Source: Synechocystis sp. PCC 6714
GTDB lineage: Bacteria; Cyanobacteriota; Cyanobacteriia; Cyanobacteriales; Microcystaceae
DNA: 64,000 bases
Assembly: GCF_000478825.2 (NCBI RefSeq)
Contig: NZ_CP007542.1
Coordinates: 3,038,001 to 3,102,000, forward strand
Direction of reading: 5' to 3'
Made by a program: the position numbers and the translations under genes. Positions 63,820 through 64,000 of this stretch are shown here, piece after piece. Each line of letters starts with the position of its first letter. The stretch's first letter is position 1. The notes below the pieces were generated by a model. That model saw only the letters and a list, made by a program, of their open reading frames with translations. It ran no database searches and was not told where the DNA came from.

Positions 63820-64000
63820 GCCAGGGAGTTCAACGTTTTTTCTATTTAACTGGACTTCAGCGGGGAGAGAACGGGTTAGAGGTGATCGGGACCATAGAGG
63901 ATTGGACGAGCCCCCTCCTGGGCATTCGCTTTCTTCTAACCACTGATACCTTGGAAGTTTATTATCCTGATGGGCAGAAGTTTCTTACCACAGTGGAGCT
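63813..64000 (+). pseudogene. Uma2-like C-terminal fragment running off the window
   Basis: Frame 63813-64000 overlaps the surE stop and stays open to the edge without a visible ATG. It reads FFYLTGLQRGENGLEVIGTI, then TDTLEVYYPDGQKFLTTVE. This resembles the C-terminal domain of Uma2 (DUF820) proteins, in which a strand with a WYxxDG turn precedes a charged coiled coil. The N-terminal nuclease core is absent. It could be a remnant or a divergent gene with a non-ATG start; the continuation lies outside the window. Confidence 0.4.

Noticed and set aside
1-64000. CRISPR arrays, rRNA and tRNA genes
   Set aside because: Reading through all gaps I saw no regularly spaced repeats, no rRNA sequence and no convincing cloverleaf; a covariance-model search would be decisive.

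Overview
The window is cyanobacterial chromosome, almost certainly a Synechocystis strain close to PCC 6803. The evidence is clock genes (kaiABC, a SasA-type kinase), cytochrome b6f subunits (petB, petD), a phycobilisome rod-core linker and a CpcS/CpeS-type lyase, carboxysome shell proteins CcmK3/CcmK4, PratA, a large SLH-OprB porin, and abundant HIP1 palindromes (GCGATCGC). Many protein lengths equal those I recall for PCC 6803. The order of gene blocks does not look like PCC 6803 as I remember it, so this is probably a rearranged relative; I cannot name the strain.

Layout. 0-2.7 kb: the end of kaiA, then kaiB and kaiC. 2.8-6.8 kb: an 86-bp MITE-like insertion, an FAD oxidoreductase and the hydrogenase maturation gene hypF. 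6.8-11.3 kb, minus strand: petB, petD, a glycosyltransferase, an SxtJ-family membrane protein, a 53-aa DUF5989 protein and RNase III. 11.5-18.5 kb: envelope or transport genes, tpiA, a GerMN protein, sasA and a small exported protein. 18.5-19.2 kb: a decayed Uma2 gene and a dispersed repeat. 19.2-23.8 kb: gltB, which lacks the insertion typical of ferredoxin-dependent glutamate synthase.

23.8-31.3 kb is an accessory island, all on the plus strand. It holds BrnT/BrnA, HicA/HicB, a 913-aa MmeI-like restriction-methylation enzyme, VapB/VapC, two RelE-type modules, two tandem MntA/HepT modules and remnants of two more antitoxins. Both HepT toxins are broken, one by a 5-bp tandem duplication and one by a single in-frame stop. 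Both lose the RX4HXY active-site motif, while the MntA antitoxin genes remain open.

31.3-45.1 kb returns to core genes: urtE, uvrA, an Mrr-like nuclease, zwf, cysK, the porin, glycerate kinase, ccmK4/ccmK3, pdhB and manR. 45.7-52.3 kb is a tight five-gene run (three glycosyltransferases, an ABC exporter and an APH-like kinase), probably a glycoconjugate pathway. 52.3-52.95 kb is a scar: a truncated HicB gene, an IS630-type transposase tail and the second MITE copy abutting that tail. 53-59.7 kb carries an alpha/beta-hydrolase-like protein, two cyanobacterial hypotheticals, cpcG, a bilin lyase, pratA and phoH. 59.8-63 kb is znuABC facing zur across a palindromic Zur-box candidate. surE follows, and a Uma2-like tail runs off the window edge.

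The most unusual content is the decaying toxin-antitoxin/restriction island, the MITE pair with its probable IS630 relative, and a few gene neighbourhoods (SxtJ-DUF5989-rnc, and the five-gene glycoconjugate run). I found no CRISPR array, rRNA or convincing tRNA.
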